From contig NZ_CP139420.1 in NCBI RefSeq assembly GCF_034119845.1, forward strand, positions 2,792,001-2,856,000: DNA of 64,000 nucleotides, given 5' to 3'. Position 1 is the first letter of the stretch. Every line of letters begins with the position of its first letter. This document shows, piece after piece, positions 54,659-64,000 of this stretch. Source of the DNA: Flavobacterium sp. NG2 (GTDB taxonomy: Bacteria > Bacteroidota > Bacteroidia > Flavobacteriales > Flavobacteriaceae). The notes under the pieces are model-generated. The model was not told the DNA's origin, ran no database searches, and worked only from the letters and a program-made list of their open reading frames with translations. Both the position numbers and the translations under genes were made by a program.

Positions 54659-55705
54659 ATGAAAGCAACTTACCATAAATACATTCTCGATTTTAAAAGA
54701 CCCTCCGGAACTTCCAGAGGAGTGATGACGCAAAAAGAAACTTGGTTTATCGTTCTTGAAAAAAACGGTAAAAAAGGAATAGGAGAATGCGGGATTCTCC
54801 GTGGATTAAGTGCGGATGATCGTCCGGATTATGAAGAGAAATTACAATGGACGTGTGATAATATTCACTTAGGTAAAGAAGCTTTGTGGAATGCTTTGTT
54901 GGAGTTCCCATCGATACAATTTGGTGTCGAAATGGCGTTTCGTTCTTTGGATAGTGAGGACCCGTTTTTGTTGTTTCCATCGGCCTTTACTAACGAGGGA
55001 AAACCGATCGTAATAAATGGTTTGGTTTGGATGGGTGACGAGGGTTTTATGATGGATCAAATCAACGAAAAAATTAAGCAAGGTTTTACCTGTATAAAAC
55101 TCAAAATTGGAGCGATAGATTTCGATAAAGAACTGCAGTTGTTACGCTTTATACGGACTCATTTCCCACCGAATAAGATGGAAATTAGGGTTGATGCTAA
55201 TGGTGCTTTCGATTTAAATAAAGCTTTAGATAAATTACATCAATTATCTGAATTTAAATTACATAGCATTGAGCAGCCTATTCAAAAAAACAATACTGAC
55301 AGGATGACAGAGTTGTGTAAAACAACACCTTTTCCTATTGCATTAGATGAAGAGTTGATTGGCGTGTTTGCTTTAGAAGATAAGGAAGCTTTATTACAAA
55401 AAATTAAGCCACAATACATCATTTTGAAGCCTAGTTTTGTGGGTGGTTTTAAAGGAACAATGGAGTGGATTATGCTGGCTGAAAAGTATGAAATAGGGTG
55501 GTGGATAACGTCCGCTTTGGAAAGTAATATTGGACTGAATGCGATAGCACAATGGACGTATTTATTGCATAATGCCATGCCACAAGGATTGGGTACAGGA
55601 GCACTTTATACGAATAATTTTGACTGTCCATTAACAGTTTCAGAAGGGAAGTTGTGGTATGATCAAAATGTGGATTGGGGGTTTGATTTTGATATGCTTT
55701 CATAG
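54659..55705 (+). CDS. menC: o-succinylbenzoate synthase
   Basis: Enolase-superfamily dehydratase in menaquinone synthesis. It is 348 residues. FKRPSGTSRGVMTQKETWF is the N-terminal capping part, the KxK motif is in CIKLKIGAIDFD, metal ligands lie in VDANGAF, SIEQPI and ALDEELIG, and the second catalytic Lys in IILKPSFVGGF. The Bacteroidota MenC type fits better than dipeptide epimerase. No other men gene is in the window. Confidence 0.88.
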   Translation: MKATYHKYILDFKRPSGTSRGVMTQKETWFIVLEKNGKKGIGECGILRGLSADDRPDYEEKLQWTCDNIHLGKEALWNALLEFPSIQFGVEMAFRSLDSEDPFLLFPSAFTNEGKPIVINGLVWMGDEGFMMDQINEKIKQGFTCIKLKIGAIDFDKELQLLRFIRTHFPPNKMEIRVDANGAFDLNKALDKLHQLSEFKLHSIEQPIQKNNTDRMTELCKTTPFPIALDEELIGVFALEDKEALLQKIKPQYIILKPSFVGGFKGTMEWIMLAEKYEIGWWITSALESNIGLNAIAQWTYLLHNAMPQGLGTGALYTNNFDCPLTVSEGKLWYDQNVDWGFDFDMLS

Positions 55706-55722
55706 ATGCGGTAAAGCATTTT

Positions 55723-55967
55723 AAACACATAGAAGCATAGAATTTAGATTGAGCTGAAGGCGCTTTGCTTAGGAGAGAAAAGCATAGGTTTGTTGATTAA
55801 AGAATGTTTTTGCAGAATTAAACACTTATAAAAAATTATCTATTTACATTTTAAGAATAAATAACAATTACTTTTCCGATTTTGTAATTACTATTTCCAT
55901 TTGCTATGATTACTATGTCAAGCGAAGTGACTATTCTACAAAGAAAAAACTATGAACCTATGTGTTT
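55723..55967. repeat. ACACATAG...CTATGTGT inverted repeat, copy 2
   Basis: AAACACATAG (55723-55732) and CTATGTGTTT (55958-55967) mark the ends. Inside are GGCGCTTTGCTTAGG and, inverted, AAGCGAAGTGAC. The element makes up most of the 341-base spacer between menC and uvrD; no gene is visible. Confidence 0.75.
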
Positions 55968-56031
55968 AAAAAAATCTTCCAACTGATTAAAATCCTTTAT
56001 CAGTATTAACTCTTAAATCCTTATTTTTGCA

Positions 56032-56039
56032 TAAATAGA
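56032..56039 (+). promoter_or_regulatory. -7 box of the uvrD/pcrA gene
   Basis: TATTTTTG fits TAnnTTTG, 7 bases before the ATG at 56047. Such a short leader would make the mRNA nearly leaderless; the -33 element is unclear. Confidence 0.35.
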
Positions 56040-56046
56040 TTTTTTC

Positions 56047-58383
56047 ATGCAACAATACATTTCCCAACTCAACGAAGCCCAACGTCTGCCAGTATTACAA
56101 AAAGACGGTCCTATGATTATTATTGCGGGTGCCGGTTCCGGTAAAACCCGTGTATTAACCATCCGAATTGCGTATTTAATGCATCAAGGAGTGGACGCTT
56201 TTAATATCTTGTCACTGACGTTTACCAATAAAGCGGCGCGTGAGATGAAAGAGCGAATTGCTTCGATTGTAGGGGCTAGCGAAGCTAAAAATCTTTGGAT
56301 GGGTACTTTTCACTCTATTTTTGCCCGTATTCTAAGGTCGGAAGCTGATAAGTTGGGGTATCCTTCGAATTTTACGATTTACGATTCGCAAGATTCGTTG
56401 CGTTGTATTTCAGGGATTATCAAGGAGATGCAATTAGATAAAGATATTTATAAGCCTAAACAGATTTTGAGTCGTATTTCGACTTTCAAAAATAGTTTGA
56501 TTACCGTTAAAGCATACTATAACGACCCTGATTTGCAAGAAGCCGATGCGATGGCCAAAAAGCCAAGAATGGGGGAAATTTATCAAAATTATGTAGATCG
56601 TTGTTTTAAGTCGGGTGCTATGGATTTTGATGATTTATTGTTGAAAACCAATGAATTATTAACGCGTTTCCCTGAAGTGTTGGCGAAATATCAAAACCGT
56701 TTTCGCTACATCATGGTGGATGAGTACCAAGATACAAATCATTCTCAATATTTGATTGTAAGGGCTTTGTCGGATAAGTTTCAGAACATTTGTGTGGTTG
56801 GAGATGATGCCCAAAGTATTTATGCTTTTCGCGGTGCTAACATCAACAATATTTTGAATTTTCAAAAAGATTACCAAGGGGTACAAACCTATCGTTTGGA
56901 GCAAAACTACCGTTCCACTCGTAATATTGTAGAAGCGGCTAATACCATTATTGATAAAAATAAGGTCAAACTGGATAAGATTGTTTGGACGGATAACGAT
57001 TCTGGACCGAAAATAAAAGTGCACCGAAGCATGACAGATGCCGAAGAAGGGCGTTTTGTGGCGAGTACAATTTTCGAACAAAAGATGCAAAACCAGCTCA
57101 ACAACGGTGCATTTGCGATTTTGTATCGTACCAATGCGCAATCCCGTGCGATGGAGGATGCCTTGCGAAAAAGAGATATTCCGTACCGAATTTACGGTGG
57201 TTTGTCTTTTTATCAAAGGAAAGAAATCAAAGATGTATTGTGTTATTTGCGATTGGTAGTGAATCCAAAAGACGAAGAAGCTTTGGTGCGTGTGATTAAT
57301 TATCCTGCAAGAGGAATTGGAGATACAACAGTCGAGAAATTGACTGTAGCCGCTAATCATTACAAGCGTTCTATTTTTGAAGTGATGCAAAACATCGATA
57401 AAATTGACTTGAAGCTAAACTCGGGTACCAAGCAAAAACTAAAAGATTTTGTATTGATGATTCGCAGTTTTCAAGTGATTAACGAAAATCAAGATGCTTT
57501 TTACTTAACTGATCATGTTGCCAAAAAAACAGGATTAGTTCAAGAATTGAAAAAAGACGCTACTCCGGAAGGAATGATGCGTGTGCAAAATATAGAAGAA
57601 TTATTAAATGGTATCAAGGATTTTACCGAAGGTCAAAAAGAAATTGACGGAGCTCGTGGTTCTTTGGAAGAATTTCTTGAAGATGTTGCGTTGGCAACAG
57701 ATTTAGATAATGATACCTCCGACCAAGACCGTGTGGGATTGATGACGATTCACTTGGCGAAAGGGTTGGAATTCCCTCATGTTTTTGTGGTGGGAATGGA
57801 GGAAGATTTGTTTCCATCAGCGATGAGTATGAGTACAAGAAGTGAATTAGAAGAAGAACGTCGCTTATTTTATGTGGCTTTAACGCGTGCGGAGCATCAA
57901 GCCTATTTAACGTACGCACAATCGCGCTATCGTTGGGGAAAACTAACGGATTGTGAGCCTTCTCGTTTTATTGAAGAAATTGATGGTCAGTTTTTAGAAT
58001 ACTTGACTCCAGCTGAAAGCAATTATCGTTATAAATCGATGATTGACAAAGATATTTTTGACGATGTGGATAAATCTAAATTCCGATTGTCAAAACCTGC
58101 TAATGGAACACCACCACCAAAATACAATGCAAATAGTGCATCTAAGCCTGAGGTGAATGTTAGAAAACTAAAGCCAGTAACGGGGAAAGGACCTTCGGGG
58201 GGAGCTAATTTATTTGATAACAATTTAGTAGCTGGAAATTTAGTAATGCACGAACGCTTTGGACGTGGGCAAGTTATCCAAATTGAAGGAGTAGGAGCGG
58301 ATAAAAAAGCCGAAATTAAGTTTGAAGTTGGAGGCCTTAAGAAATTGTTATTGCGCTTTGCAAAGTTGGATATTATTGGTTAA
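56047..58383 (+). CDS. uvrD: UvrD/PcrA-type DNA helicase
   Basis: Superfamily 1 helicase in excision and mismatch repair and fork maintenance. It is 778 residues and complete. Walker A GAGSGKT is at 28-34, then LTFTNKAAREMKERI, VDEYQDTNHSQY, VVGDDAQSIYAFRGA, YRSTRNI, LMTIHLAKGLEFPHVFVVG and FYVALTRAEH. The C-terminal Tudor-like region (VMHERFGRGQVIQIEG) is typical of PcrA/UvrD. Confidence 0.97.
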   Translation: MQQYISQLNEAQRLPVLQKDGPMIIIAGAGSGKTRVLTIRIAYLMHQGVDAFNILSLTFTNKAAREMKERIASIVGASEAKNLWMGTFHSIFARILRSEADKLGYPSNFTIYDSQDSLRCISGIIKEMQLDKDIYKPKQILSRISTFKNSLITVKAYYNDPDLQEADAMAKKPRMGEIYQNYVDRCFKSGAMDFDDLLLKTNELLTRFPEVLAKYQNRFRYIMVDEYQDTNHSQYLIVRALSDKFQNICVVGDDAQSIYAFRGANINNILNFQKDYQGVQTYRLEQNYRSTRNIVEAANTIIDKNKVKLDKIVWTDNDSGPKIKVHRSMTDAEEGRFVASTIFEQKMQNQLNNGAFAILYRTNAQSRAMEDALRKRDIPYRIYGGLSFYQRKEIKDVLCYLRLVVNPKDEEALVRVINYPARGIGDTTVEKLTVAANHYKRSIFEVMQNIDKIDLKLNSGTKQKLKDFVLMIRSFQVINENQDAFYLTDHVAKKTGLVQELKKDATPEGMMRVQNIEELLNGIKDFTEGQKEIDGARGSLEEFLEDVALATDLDNDTSDQDRVGLMTIHLAKGLEFPHVFVVGMEEDLFPSAMSMSTRSELEEERRLFYVALTRAEHQAYLTYAQSRYRWGKLTDCEPSRFIEEIDGQFLEYLTPAESNYRYKSMIDKDIFDDVDKSKFRLSKPANGTPPPKYNANSASKPEVNVRKLKPVTGKGPSGGANLFDNNLVAGNLVMHERFGRGQVIQIEGVGADKKAEIKFEVGGLKKLLLRFAKLDIIG

Positions 58384-58449
58384 CCTTTTTTGTTAAAAAG
58401 TTTAAGGTTTGAAGTTTCAAGTTAATGGTGTACCTTTAAATAAAAAGAT

Positions 58450-58800
58450 ATGGCTTTTGATGAAATTTTGTCTTTACGAATCCAAAAACAACTTATTGCT
58501 GTTCAAATAGTTTTCATTGAAAAGAAGATGTTTGGTGGTAATGCCTTTATGATTCAAGACAAAATGTGTATTGGAGTCATAAAAAATCAATTGATGTTGC
58601 GGGTAATGGAAGAGTTTTACGAACCTTTATTAGAAGATAATCATGTGAGTCCGATGAATTTTACGGGCAAAACGATGAAAAATTTCCTGTTTGTCGAACC
58701 TGAAGGCTTTACAACAGAAGAGGAATTGTCTAAATGGGTAAAATTAGCCGTTGATTTTGGAGTAAGAGGAATTGTCAAAAGCAAGAAGAAGAAAAAGTAA
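58450..58800 (+). CDS. TfoX N-terminal domain protein
   Basis: A 116-residue protein. KKMFGGNAFMIQDKMCIGVIKNQLMLRV matches the TfoX/Sxy N-terminal domain, and GFTTEEELSKWVKLAVDF follows. The end is a basic run of Lys. Full TfoX proteins control competence, but stand-alone N-domains in Bacteroidota have no proven role. It lies 66 bases after uvrD on the same strand. Confidence 0.88.
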   Translation: MAFDEILSLRIQKQLIAVQIVFIEKKMFGGNAFMIQDKMCIGVIKNQLMLRVMEEFYEPLLEDNHVSPMNFTGKTMKNFLFVEPEGFTTEEELSKWVKLAVDFGVRGIVKSKKKKK

Positions 58801-58920
58801 TGATTTGATTCTAGGAGCTACCTATGATAACTATCTCAAGTAAAACGTCTTAGTTTTAAAAATAAAATCTATGTTCCTAAGTGTTTTTAAAGAAATAATA
58901 GGCATTAATAAATAAAAAAA

Positions 58921-59541
58921 ATGGCAGAGTTCATCAAAATATACGAAGACAAACCTAGTGAAGCTGCAATAGCTAAAGTGGTTAAGGTTTTAAAAGCAGG
59001 AGGATTGGTGATTTACCCTACAGATACTGTTTATGGCTTGGGGTGTGATATTACCAATACGAAAGCACTGGAACGCATTGCTAGAATTAAAGGGGTGAAG
59101 CTTGAAAAAGCTAATTTCTCTTTTATATGCCATGATTTAAGTAATTTGTCTGATTATGTACGCCAGATTGATACGGCTACATTTAAGATACTTAAAAGAG
59201 CTTTGCCTGGTCCTTATACTTTTATTCTTCCAGGGAATAATAATCTACCAAAGGAGTTTAAGAAAAAAACGACTGTAGGTATTCGTGTGCCTGATAATTC
59301 GATTGCTCTGGAAATAGTACGTCAATTAGGAAATCCAATTGTATCGACTTCCATTCGTGATGAAGATGAAGTAATTGAATACACAACTGATCCTGAATTA
59401 ATTTTTGAAAAATGGCAAAACCTTGTTGATATGGTAATCGATGGTGGCTATGGAGATAACGTAGGTTCAACAATAATTGATTTGTCTGAACACGAGCCTG
59501 TGGTCGTTAGAGAGGGAAAAGGAAGTTTGGATATACTTTAG
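58921..59541 (+). CDS. Sua5/YciO/YrdC-family protein, YciO type
   Basis: A 206-residue protein with the double-stranded-RNA-binding fold of threonylcarbamoyl-AMP synthases: GGLVIYPTDTVYGLGCDITN, RIARIKGVKLEKANFSFIC, LPGPYTFIL, and VREGKGSL at the end. Length and the N-terminal segment resemble E. coli YciO more than TsaC, so the role in tRNA t6A synthesis is not certain. It lies 120 bases after the TfoX-like gene. Confidence 0.85.
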   Translation: MAEFIKIYEDKPSEAAIAKVVKVLKAGGLVIYPTDTVYGLGCDITNTKALERIARIKGVKLEKANFSFICHDLSNLSDYVRQIDTATFKILKRALPGPYTFILPGNNNLPKEFKKKTTVGIRVPDNSIALEIVRQLGNPIVSTSIRDEDEVIEYTTDPELIFEKWQNLVDMVIDGGYGDNVGSTIIDLSEHEPVVVREGKGSLDIL

Positions 59542-59561
59542 TAGAGAAACAAAATAAATTT

Positions 59562-59720
59562 AAACCATTAAGAATTAAGAAAATTTAGCTACACAAAGCT
59601 TAGTAAACTTAATTCTTAATGGTTTTTATATTTTCGGTAAATGTTTTTAAAAGCTATGTTTTTCTATCCTAAGCAAAGTGACTTTTTCTCCATTAAAAAC
59701 CTATGAATCTATGTGTTTTT
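59562..59720. repeat. two hairpin elements after the YciO-like gene
   Basis: AAACCATTAAGAATTAAG (59562-59579) faces CTTAATTCTTAATGGTTTTT (59609-59628), a good terminator-like hairpin. Directly after it, 59653-59720 (CTATGTTTTTCTATCC, AAGCAAAGTGAC, ATCTATGTGTTTTT) is a half copy of the ACACATAG family. Confidence 0.75.
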
Positions 59721-59754
59721 AAAAAAAAACTACACAAAATAAGTTAGTTTAGGT

Positions 59755-60483
59755 TTAAAAATTCGGTTTCAAATTGTATTTTTTATAGAATGTATCCAAA
59801 ACCTCTACAACCTCATCAGCGGTATCGACTATTTTTATGATATTTAAATCTTCTGGACTTACTGTTTTTTCACCTTCAATCAGTACTGCTTTAATCCAAT
59901 CCACTAATCCAGACCAGAAAGTAGTTCCAACCAGTATAATGGGGAATTTAGCTATTTTCTTCGTTTGAATTAAAGTTAATGCTTCAAACAATTCATCCAT
60001 AGTTCCAAAACCTCCAGGCATGACCACGAATCCCTGTGAATACTTAACAAACATGACTTTTCGAACAAAGAAATAATCAAAATTCAAGTTTTTGTCGGAA
60101 TCGATATAAGGGTTAAAATGCTGCTCGAAAGGCAATACAATGTTTAGTCCTACCGAAGGACCGCCGCCCAGATGCGCACCTTTATTACCTGCTTCCATGA
60201 TTCCTGGTCCACCGCCAGTGATTACACCGTAACCAGCTTTTCCTATCTTAAATGCGATATTTTCGGCCAGTTGGTAATATTTGTCTTCGGGTTTGGTTCT
60301 TGCCGACCCAAAAATGGTTACACAAGGTCCAATTCTCCCCATAGTTTCGTATCCATTCACAAATTCGGACATGATTTTAAAAATCGCCCAACTGTCATTG
60401 GTTCTAATTTCATTCCAAGTTTTTTGCTTTAAACTATCGTGGATTACTTTTTCTTCATCATTATCAAAGTCTTCTAATCTCAT
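59755..60483 (-). CDS. LOG-family protein (TIGR00730 Rossmann fold)
   Basis: A 242-residue protein with the two signatures GGGPGIMEAGNKGAHLGG and MPGGFGTMDELFEALTLIQTKK. Family members are cytokinin-type riboside-monophosphate phosphoribohydrolases, releasing a base from a nucleotide; the natural substrate in this bacterium is unknown. The N-terminal extension of about 40 residues is charged and helical. Confidence 0.92.
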   Translation of the reverse strand: MRLEDFDNDEEKVIHDSLKQKTWNEIRTNDSWAIFKIMSEFVNGYETMGRIGPCVTIFGSARTKPEDKYYQLAENIAFKIGKAGYGVITGGGPGIMEAGNKGAHLGGGPSVGLNIVLPFEQHFNPYIDSDKNLNFDYFFVRKVMFVKYSQGFVVMPGGFGTMDELFEALTLIQTKKIAKFPIILVGTTFWSGLVDWIKAVLIEGEKTVSPEDLNIIKIVDTADEVVEVLDTFYKKYNLKPNF

Positions 60484-60550
60484 ATTTTGGTTGAATTAAC
60501 AACAACTCATAGTAAGAAATGGGTTGTTGTGGTTAGTTATAGTTTTATTT

Positions 60551-60632
60551 GGAGCTAAATCCAGCTATCCGCTCTATCTTTGCCTGCCTAATGAAGGCAG
60601 TCAAAGGATGCCGCTTCTATCTGGGCTAGTCT
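60551..60632 (-). repeat. AGCCCCGATAG-type dispersed repeat, copy 7 (inverted)
   Basis: On the minus strand it begins CTAGCCCAGATAGAAGCGGCATCC and ends AAGATAGAGCGGATAGCTGGATTTAGCTCC. The inner stem is CTGCCTTCATTAGGCAG. It lies downstream of the MepB-like gene and upstream of the LOG gene. Confidence 0.88.
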
Positions 60633-60746
60633 GGTCCTAACGAATATAACCTATTTTCATAAAAAATCCCAGAATTTCCACACTTATTTTTATGACTTTT
60701 ATAAGAAATAACGTTTGTAATTTGTAAAAGACAGACTATCTATAAA

Positions 60747-61247
60747 TTAGAAACAAAGTTGTTGAAGTTTTACTGGAATTGAATTCTGAGTTTTTAATTC
60801 AATAAAATAGTCCTGTTGCCATTCTTGTGTTTTTTGTGCTTGTTTACTAGTTGTTTTGTCCCAAGGAGGATACACTCTAAAAGCACGTTTTCCTTCTTTT
60901 AAGTCAGTTGAAAAAATGCCTTTTTCAATCAATACTTTTTTTGGAAAAATAAAACACCCAGTTTGTGACACCGTTTCACAATGGATAAATACCAAGTCAA
61001 TACGATCATTTTCATGGAAGGGAGCAATAGGTCTTTCAGGAGTTCTTTTCCATAAAGTTACAAATTGCCCAGTCTTAGTTGGTGTTGTTTTGGCAGTTCT
61101 AAAAAGTGCTTTTTTATCATTCAATAGCAATTCACAAGCATTATATTCTTGGCTTTCTAGTTCTAAATAAATACTTTTGATGCCTAGCTTTAACGGATTA
61201 AAAATAAGTTCATTGGTTGTTTTTAAAAATATTGGAATAACAATCAT
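60747..61247 (-). CDS. MepB-family protein
   Basis: A 166-residue protein. YNACELLLNDKKALFRTAKTTPTKTGQFVTLWKR, CFIFPKKVLIEKGIFST, KEGKRAFRVYPPWDKTTSKQAQKTQEWQ are close to MepB, the gene of unknown function in the staphylococcal mepRAB operon. No MepA efflux pump or MarR-type regulator is adjacent, so a link to drug export is not supported here. Confidence 0.88.
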   Translation of the reverse strand: MIVIPIFLKTTNELIFNPLKLGIKSIYLELESQEYNACELLLNDKKALFRTAKTTPTKTGQFVTLWKRTPERPIAPFHENDRIDLVFIHCETVSQTGCFIFPKKVLIEKGIFSTDLKEGKRAFRVYPPWDKTTSKQAQKTQEWQQDYFIELKTQNSIPVKLQQLCF

Positions 61248-61340
61248 AAGAAGTACTTTTTATGAAATGAAATGGTTTTGTTTTATTTAAAAAATGATAG
61301 AGAGATTTCTCTAATTTCTTAAATCTGTGTTCCTTCTCTC

Positions 61341-64000
61341 TTAACTCAATTCCTTTTTTAAAAATTTCGCTGTATAGCTTTTTTTGTTGTTACTTACTTC
61401 TTCAGGTGTTCCTGTTGCCACAACTTTTCCACCACCTTTACCACCTTCAGGACCTATATCGATAATGTAATCGGCAAGTTTTATCACATCCATATTGTGC
61501 TCGATAATCAGAATGGTATTTCCTTTTGCGACCAATTTATTAATTACCTCCATCAAAACACGAATGTCTTCAAAATGTAGTCCGGTAGTAGGTTCGTCAA
61601 GGATATAAAAGGTGTTTCCTGTATCTTTTTTAGATAATTCGCCAGCTAGTTTAATTCGCTGTGCTTCTCCACCTGATAAGGTTGTACTTTGTTGTCCTAG
61701 CGTAATATAGCCCAAACCTACATCTTGAATAGTCTTTACCTTACGGTGAATTTTAGGGATATTCTCAAAGAATGGAACGGCCTCATCCACGGTCATATTT
61801 AATACATCCGAAATGGATTTTCCTTTGTATCGAATTTCGAGTGTTTCACGGTTAAAACGTTTTCCTTGACAAGTTTCACATTCCACATATACATCAGGTA
61901 AGAAGTTCATTTCAATGGTTCTCACACCTGAACCCTGACAAGTTTCGCAACGCCCACCCTTTACGTTAAAACTAAAACGTCCCGCTTTGTATCCACGGAT
62001 CATACTCTCGGGTGTCATGGTATATAGCTTTCGGATTTCCGTAAAAACTTCGGTATAAGTAGCAGGGTTGGAGCGAGGGGTGCGACCAATTGGACTTTGG
62101 TCAATATCAATTACTTTATCAATATGTTCTAGTCCTTCAATTTTCTTGTAGGGTTGTGGTTTTTTGACGCCATTGAAAAAGTGTGCGTTCAAAATTGGGT
62201 AGAGCGTCTCGTTGATTAGAGTCGACTTTCCGCTTCCTGAAACTCCTGTCACACAAATCAACTTTCCTAAAGGCAATTCAATAGAAACATTCTTTAAGTT
62301 GTTTCCAGTTGCACCAGTTAGTTTTAACGATTTTCCGTTTCCTTCACGACGTTTTTTAGGAATTTCAAACTTCAGTTTTCCATTTAAGTATTGCGCTGTA
62401 ATGGTATCTGAGGCAAGGGTTTCGGCTGGAGTTCCTATACTGATAATCTCTCCTCCAAATTTTCCCGCTTTTGGACCAATGTCAATCACATAATCCGCCC
62501 GTTCCATCATGTCTTTATCGTGCTCTACAACAATTACCGAATTCCCAATATCACGTAATTGTTCTAGTGAACGTATTAATTTTTCATTGTCTCTTTGGTG
62601 TAAACCAATACTTGGTTCATCCAAAATATACAATACACCTACTAATTGCGAACCAATTTGAGTTGCTAATCGGATGCGTTGAGCTTCTCCTCCCGAAAGT
62701 GATTTTGAGCTTCGACTCAATGCTAGGTAGTCTAAACCAACGTTCATCAAGAATGCTAATCGATCTTTGATTTCCTTCAAAACTTCAGAGGCAATCGCCA
62801 TTTGCTTTTCTGATAATTTTTTGTTCAAATCATCAAACCATGCCGTCAAATCCGAAATGTCCATAGCGCACAGTTCGGTTATACTTTTTTCATTGACTCT
62901 AAAGTAGTTGGCTTCTTTTTTTAAACGTGAACCTTCACATACAGCACAGTCAATCTCGTCCATGAATTCCTTGGCCCAACGTCTAATAGTTGTTGAGCCA
63001 CTTTCATCGTGTTGGTTTTTGATGAAATGAGCAATTCCTTCAAAATCAATTTTGTATTCACGTGTTACACCCAAATCTTTTGAGTTAACTGTAAATTTAT
63101 CTTTTCCTCCATTTAAAATCATCTCCATCGCTTCGTCTGAAATACTTTCGATAGGATCAGTGATTTTAAACCCAAAACGCTCTCCAATGATCTCCAATTG
63201 CTTGAAAATCCAGGATGATTTGTATTCGCCCAAAGGCAAAAAACCACCCGCTTTGATTGATAATTTAGGATTAGGAAGTATTTTTTTGATATTGATTTCG
63301 TTCACCGTTCCCAAACCTTTACAATGGTCACAAGCTCCTTTTGGAGAGTTAAACGAAAATAAATTGGGTTCTGGGTTTTGGTACGAAATACCAGTGCTTG
63401 GACACATTAAGTTTCGGCTGAAATAACGTACTTCATTGCTGTCTTGGTCTAAAACCATCAAAACGTTTTCTCCATGATGCATCGCTGTATTAATGCTTTC
63501 ACCCAGTCTTTTTGCTGTGTCGGGAGTCGTGTCAATTGCCATTCTGTCCACCACAATTTCAATGTCATGGGTTTTATAACGATCGAGTTTCATTCCGGGG
63601 GTAATATCTCTAATTTCACCATTAACCCGCACTTTAAGGAAACCTTGTTTGGCAATTTGTTGAAATAATTCGCTATAATGTCCTTTCCTAGCCTTGATAA
63701 CAGGTGCTAGTATATTGATACGCTTGTTTGTGAAATCATTTACAATCAAGTCTTTAATTTGCTCATCAGAGTAAGAAACCATTTTCTCACCCGTATTATA
63801 GCTGTAGGCATCGGCCGCACGTGCATAAAGCAAACGTAAGAAGTCATATATCTCCGTAATCGTCCCCACTGTGGAACGCGGACTTTTACTAGTTGTTTTT
63901 TGTTCAATGGCAATCACTGGTGAAAGCCCGTCAATTTTATCCACATCAGGACGTTCTAATCCGCCCAAAAACTGACGCGCATAAGCCGAAAAAGTTTCGA
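61341..64000 (-). CDS. uvrA: excinuclease ABC subunit UvrA (N-terminus beyond the window)
   Basis: Damage-recognition ATPase of nucleotide excision repair. The window holds about 886 residues; the frame runs to position 64000 and reads AYARQFLGGLERPDVDKIDG, so roughly 70-80 N-terminal residues with the first Walker A lie outside. Seen are both ABC signatures (SLSGGEAQRIRLA and TLSGGEAQRIKLA), the second Walker A GVSGSGKS, and zinc motifs CxxC (CDHCKG, CAVCEG, CETCQG). Walker B sequences ILDEPSIGLH and ILDEPTTGLH are intact. Confidence 0.98.
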   Translation of the reverse strand, partial: ETFSAYARQFLGGLERPDVDKIDGLSPVIAIEQKTTSKSPRSTVGTITEIYDFLRLLYARAADAYSYNTGEKMVSYSDEQIKDLIVNDFTNKRINILAPVIKARKGHYSELFQQIAKQGFLKVRVNGEIRDITPGMKLDRYKTHDIEIVVDRMAIDTTPDTAKRLGESINTAMHHGENVLMVLDQDSNEVRYFSRNLMCPSTGISYQNPEPNLFSFNSPKGACDHCKGLGTVNEINIKKILPNPKLSIKAGGFLPLGEYKSSWIFKQLEIIGERFGFKITDPIESISDEAMEMILNGGKDKFTVNSKDLGVTREYKIDFEGIAHFIKNQHDESGSTTIRRWAKEFMDEIDCAVCEGSRLKKEANYFRVNEKSITELCAMDISDLTAWFDDLNKKLSEKQMAIASEVLKEIKDRLAFLMNVGLDYLALSRSSKSLSGGEAQRIRLATQIGSQLVGVLYILDEPSIGLHQRDNEKLIRSLEQLRDIGNSVIVVEHDKDMMERADYVIDIGPKAGKFGGEIISIGTPAETLASDTITAQYLNGKLKFEIPKKRREGNGKSLKLTGATGNNLKNVSIELPLGKLICVTGVSGSGKSTLINETLYPILNAHFFNGVKKPQPYKKIEGLEHIDKVIDIDQSPIGRTPRSNPATYTEVFTEIRKLYTMTPESMIRGYKAGRFSFNVKGGRCETCQGSGVRTIEMNFLPDVYVECETCQGKRFNRETLEIRYKGKSISDVLNMTVDEAVPFFENIPKIHRKVKTIQDVGLGYITLGQQSTTLSGGEAQRIKLAGELSKKDTGNTFYILDEPTTGLHFEDIRVLMEVINKLVAKGNTILIIEHNMDVIKLADYIIDIGPEGGKGGGKVVATGTPEEVSNNKKSYTAKFLKKELS

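Overview
The window is a piece of chromosome from a Bacteroidota bacterium, most likely a Flavobacterium or a close relative. This rests on several points. The DNA is AT-rich. Genes lack strong Shine-Dalgarno sequences but are often preceded by the Bacteroidota -7 box TAnnTTTG. The ribosomal operon is rpsF-rpsR-rplI without ssb. A PorD-type type IX secretion gene sits next to coaBC. The spacers are full of the dispersed inverted repeats typical of flavobacterial genomes. About 65 protein genes are supported. I saw no tRNA, rRNA or CRISPR array, and no prophage.

Layout. 1-2.5 kb: a minus-strand run panB, four-helix-bundle protein, RluA-type pseudouridine synthase, then an HPF/RaiA factor. 2.9-4.8 kb: dnaK behind a good candidate sigma-54 promoter. 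4.8-6.0 kb: a RAYT (REP-associated tyrosine transposase) bracketed by direct copies of the dnaK tail, its terminator and a palindrome. 6-10.7 kb: RhlE-type helicase, arginase-family enzyme, coiled-coil membrane protein, MliC-type lipoprotein. 10.9-11.2 kb: the 3' remnant of a group II intron. 11.2-13.3 kb: methyltransferase, small HMA-like protein, bestrophin-like channel. 13.9-19.1 kb: recG, DUF1697, acetate transporter, lipoprotein, Dph6-type ligase. 19.2-22.2 kb: a second RAYT with palindromes inside its reading frame, then an M1 peptidase. 22.5-29.7 kb: small membrane, VOC and lipoprotein genes, rlmH, an ABC ATPase, a dihaem cytochrome. 29.9-36.5 kb: nadC, YihY-type protein, priA, an orphan LytTR regulator, rpsF-rpsR-rplI. 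36.8-47.7 kb: ligA, dapA, then bamD-rpoZ-coaBC-porD, recN, fabV. 48-53.4 kb: an accessory stretch with a SLATT membrane protein, a RelE/ParE-type toxin-antitoxin pair, DUF695 and LprI-like proteins, SRPBCC and TlpA-like proteins, and a MNT/HEPN pair. 53.7-64 kb: fabI, menC, uvrD/pcrA, TfoX-like, YciO-like, LOG-family, MepB-like, and uvrA cut by the window end.

Most of the window is housekeeping: DNA repair and replication restart (recG, priA, ligA, recN, uvrD, uvrA), fatty acid synthesis (fabV, fabI), cofactor synthesis (panB and coaBC for CoA, nadC, menC), envelope assembly (bamD, porD) and translation. The unusual content lies between the genes. At least four families of inverted or palindromic repeats occupy the spacers. 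Two RAYT genes are each linked to their own palindrome, and one of them has absorbed the palindrome as coding sequence. Other points of note are a sigma-54 signature at a chaperone gene and a terminator-like hairpin that ends against the ligA start codon.
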